The notes beneath the pieces are model-generated. The model ran no database searches, was not told where the DNA came from, and saw only the letters and a program-made list of their open reading frames with translations. A stretch of 7,116 nucleotides of DNA from Desulfobacteraceae bacterium UBA5616 (lineage in GTDB: Bacteria > Desulfobacterota > Desulfobacteria > Desulfobacterales > UBA5616), in assembly GCA_002423615.1 (NCBI GenBank), contig DIKO01000046.1:1-7116 (forward strand), read 5' to 3'. Below are positions 6,128-7,116 of this stretch, in pieces. The position numbers and the translations under genes are program-made. Position 1 is the first letter of the stretch, and the number at the start of each line of letters is the position of its first letter.

Positions 6128-7116
6128 TCATGTCCCGAGTTTATCCGTTATGATTTGATTCACGATCTTTGGATTGGCCTTTCCCCTGGTTTTCTGCATG
6201 ACCTGGCCCACAAAAAATCCCATGAGCTTGGTTTTGCCGTTTCTATACTGTTCCGCCTGTCCCGGGTTCTCGGAAATAACGGCATCCACAATTTTCTCTA
6301 TGGCGGCGGTATCGGAAACCTGAACCAGTCCTTTCTCTTCCACGATGGCTCCGGGCGGTTTGCCGGATAGCGCCATTTCATCAAAAACGGTTTTGGCGAT
6401 TTTCCCGCTGATGATATTTTTATGGACCAGGTTGAGGAGTTCGGAAAGGCTTTCCGCTGAAATGGGCGAAGATTCAATGGTCTTTCCCTGGGCGTTGAGC
6501 AGCCCCAGAAGGGATCCCATGATCCAGTTGCTCACCATCTTGGCTTCGGGAAAAAGCTTGACGCAGGTTTCGAAATATTCGGCCAGTTCCCGGGAGGAGG
6601 TGAGCAATTCGGCATCATAGGCAGGAAGGCCGAACTGGGACTGAAACCGATTTTTCTTTTCAGCGGGCAGTTCGGGGAGACGATCCCGGATTTCGGTGAC
6701 CCATTTTTCGGAAACCACCAGGGGAACCAGGTCCGGGTCCGGGAAATACCGATAGTCATGGGCTTCCTCTTTTCCTCTCATGGGGTGGGTACAATTTTTA
6801 TCCGGGTCCCACAGCCGGGTTTCCTGAACAACCCGGCCCCGGTCAAAAAGGATTTCCTGCTGGCGCTGGATTTCATAGGATATGGCGTTTTCCACATGCT
6901 TGAAGGAGTTCAGGTTCTTGATTTCCGACCGGGTCCCGAAGGCATCTTGCCCTTTTGGCCGGATGGACACATTGGCGTCGCACCGGAAACTGCCCTCTTC
7001 CATATTCCCATCGCTGATCTCCAGGTATCTCAGGATGGACCGCAGTTGCTTTAGATAGGCGGCGGCGACTTCCGGGGACCGGATGTCCGGTTCGCTGACG
7101 ATCTCGATGAGGGGAA
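6128..7116 (-). CDS. gatB: Asp-tRNA(Asn)/Glu-tRNA(Gln) amidotransferase subunit B, C-terminal ~328 residues (5' end outside window)
   Basis: GatB is the kinase/transamidase subunit of the GatCAB complex, which phosphorylates and then amidates misacylated Glu-tRNA(Gln) and/or Asp-tRNA(Asn) in the cytoplasm, so the organism probably uses the indirect route to Gln-tRNA or Asn-tRNA. The frame is open from the window edge (PLIEIVSEPDIRSPE) to TGA at 6128. GatB is ~475-480 aa, so about 150 N-terminal residues are missing. Family hallmarks seen: GNMEEGSFRCDANVSIRP, FGTRSEIKNLNSFKHVENAI, MRGKEEAHDYRYFPDPDL and the C-terminal YqeY-like tRNA-binding region ending RGKANPKIVNQIITDKL. The first internal ATG (7003) is not the start, because conserved GatB sequence continues upstream of it in frame. 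gatC and gatA are not in view. The phosphatase gene follows after 30 bp. Identification is secure; PET112-type paralogues share the same family. Confidence 0.97.
   Translation of the reverse strand, partial: PLIEIVSEPDIRSPEVAAAYLKQLRSILRYLEISDGNMEEGSFRCDANVSIRPKGQDAFGTRSEIKNLNSFKHVENAISYEIQRQQEILFDRGRVVQETRLWDPDKNCTHPMRGKEEAHDYRYFPDPDLVPLVVSEKWVTEIRDRLPELPAEKKNRFQSQFGLPAYDAELLTSSRELAEYFETCVKLFPEAKMVSNWIMGSLLGLLNAQGKTIESSPISAESLSELLNLVHKNIISGKIAKTVFDEMALSGKPPGAIVEEKGLVQVSDTAAIEKIVDAVISENPGQAEQYRNGKTKLMGFFVGQVMQKTRGKANPKIVNQIITDKLGT

Noticed and set aside
6128..7003. gatB as a complete 291-aa gene starting at ATG 7003
   Set aside because: Conserved GatB sequence (EIVSEPDIRSPE and onwards) continues upstream in the same frame to the window edge, so this ATG is an internal methionine.

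Overview
The window looks like an ordinary chromosomal segment of a Gram-negative bacterium, moderately GC-rich by eye. Every convincing gene is on the minus strand, so transcription runs from base 7116 towards base 1. The outer-membrane channel and three-part RND pump require a double-membrane cell. Protein style and codon use remind me of Desulfobacterota (sulfate-reducing 'deltaproteobacteria'), but that is an impression and was not tested.

Layout in transcription order. (1) 7116-6128: the last ~328 codons of gatB, subunit B of the Asp-tRNA(Asn)/Glu-tRNA(Gln) amidotransferase; its start lies outside the window. (2) 6097-5474: a 207-aa histidine phosphatase of the phosphoglycerate-mutase-like superfamily, 30 bp after gatB and probably co-transcribed with it. 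(3) 5473-5338: a 136-bp gap, the only sizeable non-coding stretch. It holds an inverted repeat at the phosphatase stop codon and a compound stem-loop ending in six T's, a possible terminator or attenuator. (4) 5337-3772: a TolC-family outer-membrane channel protein. (5) 3775-2633: a periplasmic adaptor (membrane fusion protein). (6) 2636-1: an inner-membrane RND (AcrB-like) transporter, open over 878 codons and cut by the window edge.

Genes 4-6 form a compact tripartite efflux operon. Both internal junctions are 4-base ATGA overlaps, each preceded by AAGGAG at the same 10-nt distance, which points to translationally coupled, matched production of the three parts. The adaptor carries the R-x3-L-x6-S hairpin-tip motif known from AcrA, so it should dock on a TolC-type channel such as the one encoded beside it. 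The RND protein keeps the TM4 Asp-Asp proton-relay pair but has a Phe-poor, short switch loop, so its substrates need not be those of AcrB. No regulator gene lies in the window and the substrate cannot be read from the sequence.

I found no CRISPR array, mobile element, RNA gene, frameshift or clearly new system. The points most worth a second look are the structured leader before the channel gene and the RND substrate-loop divergence.
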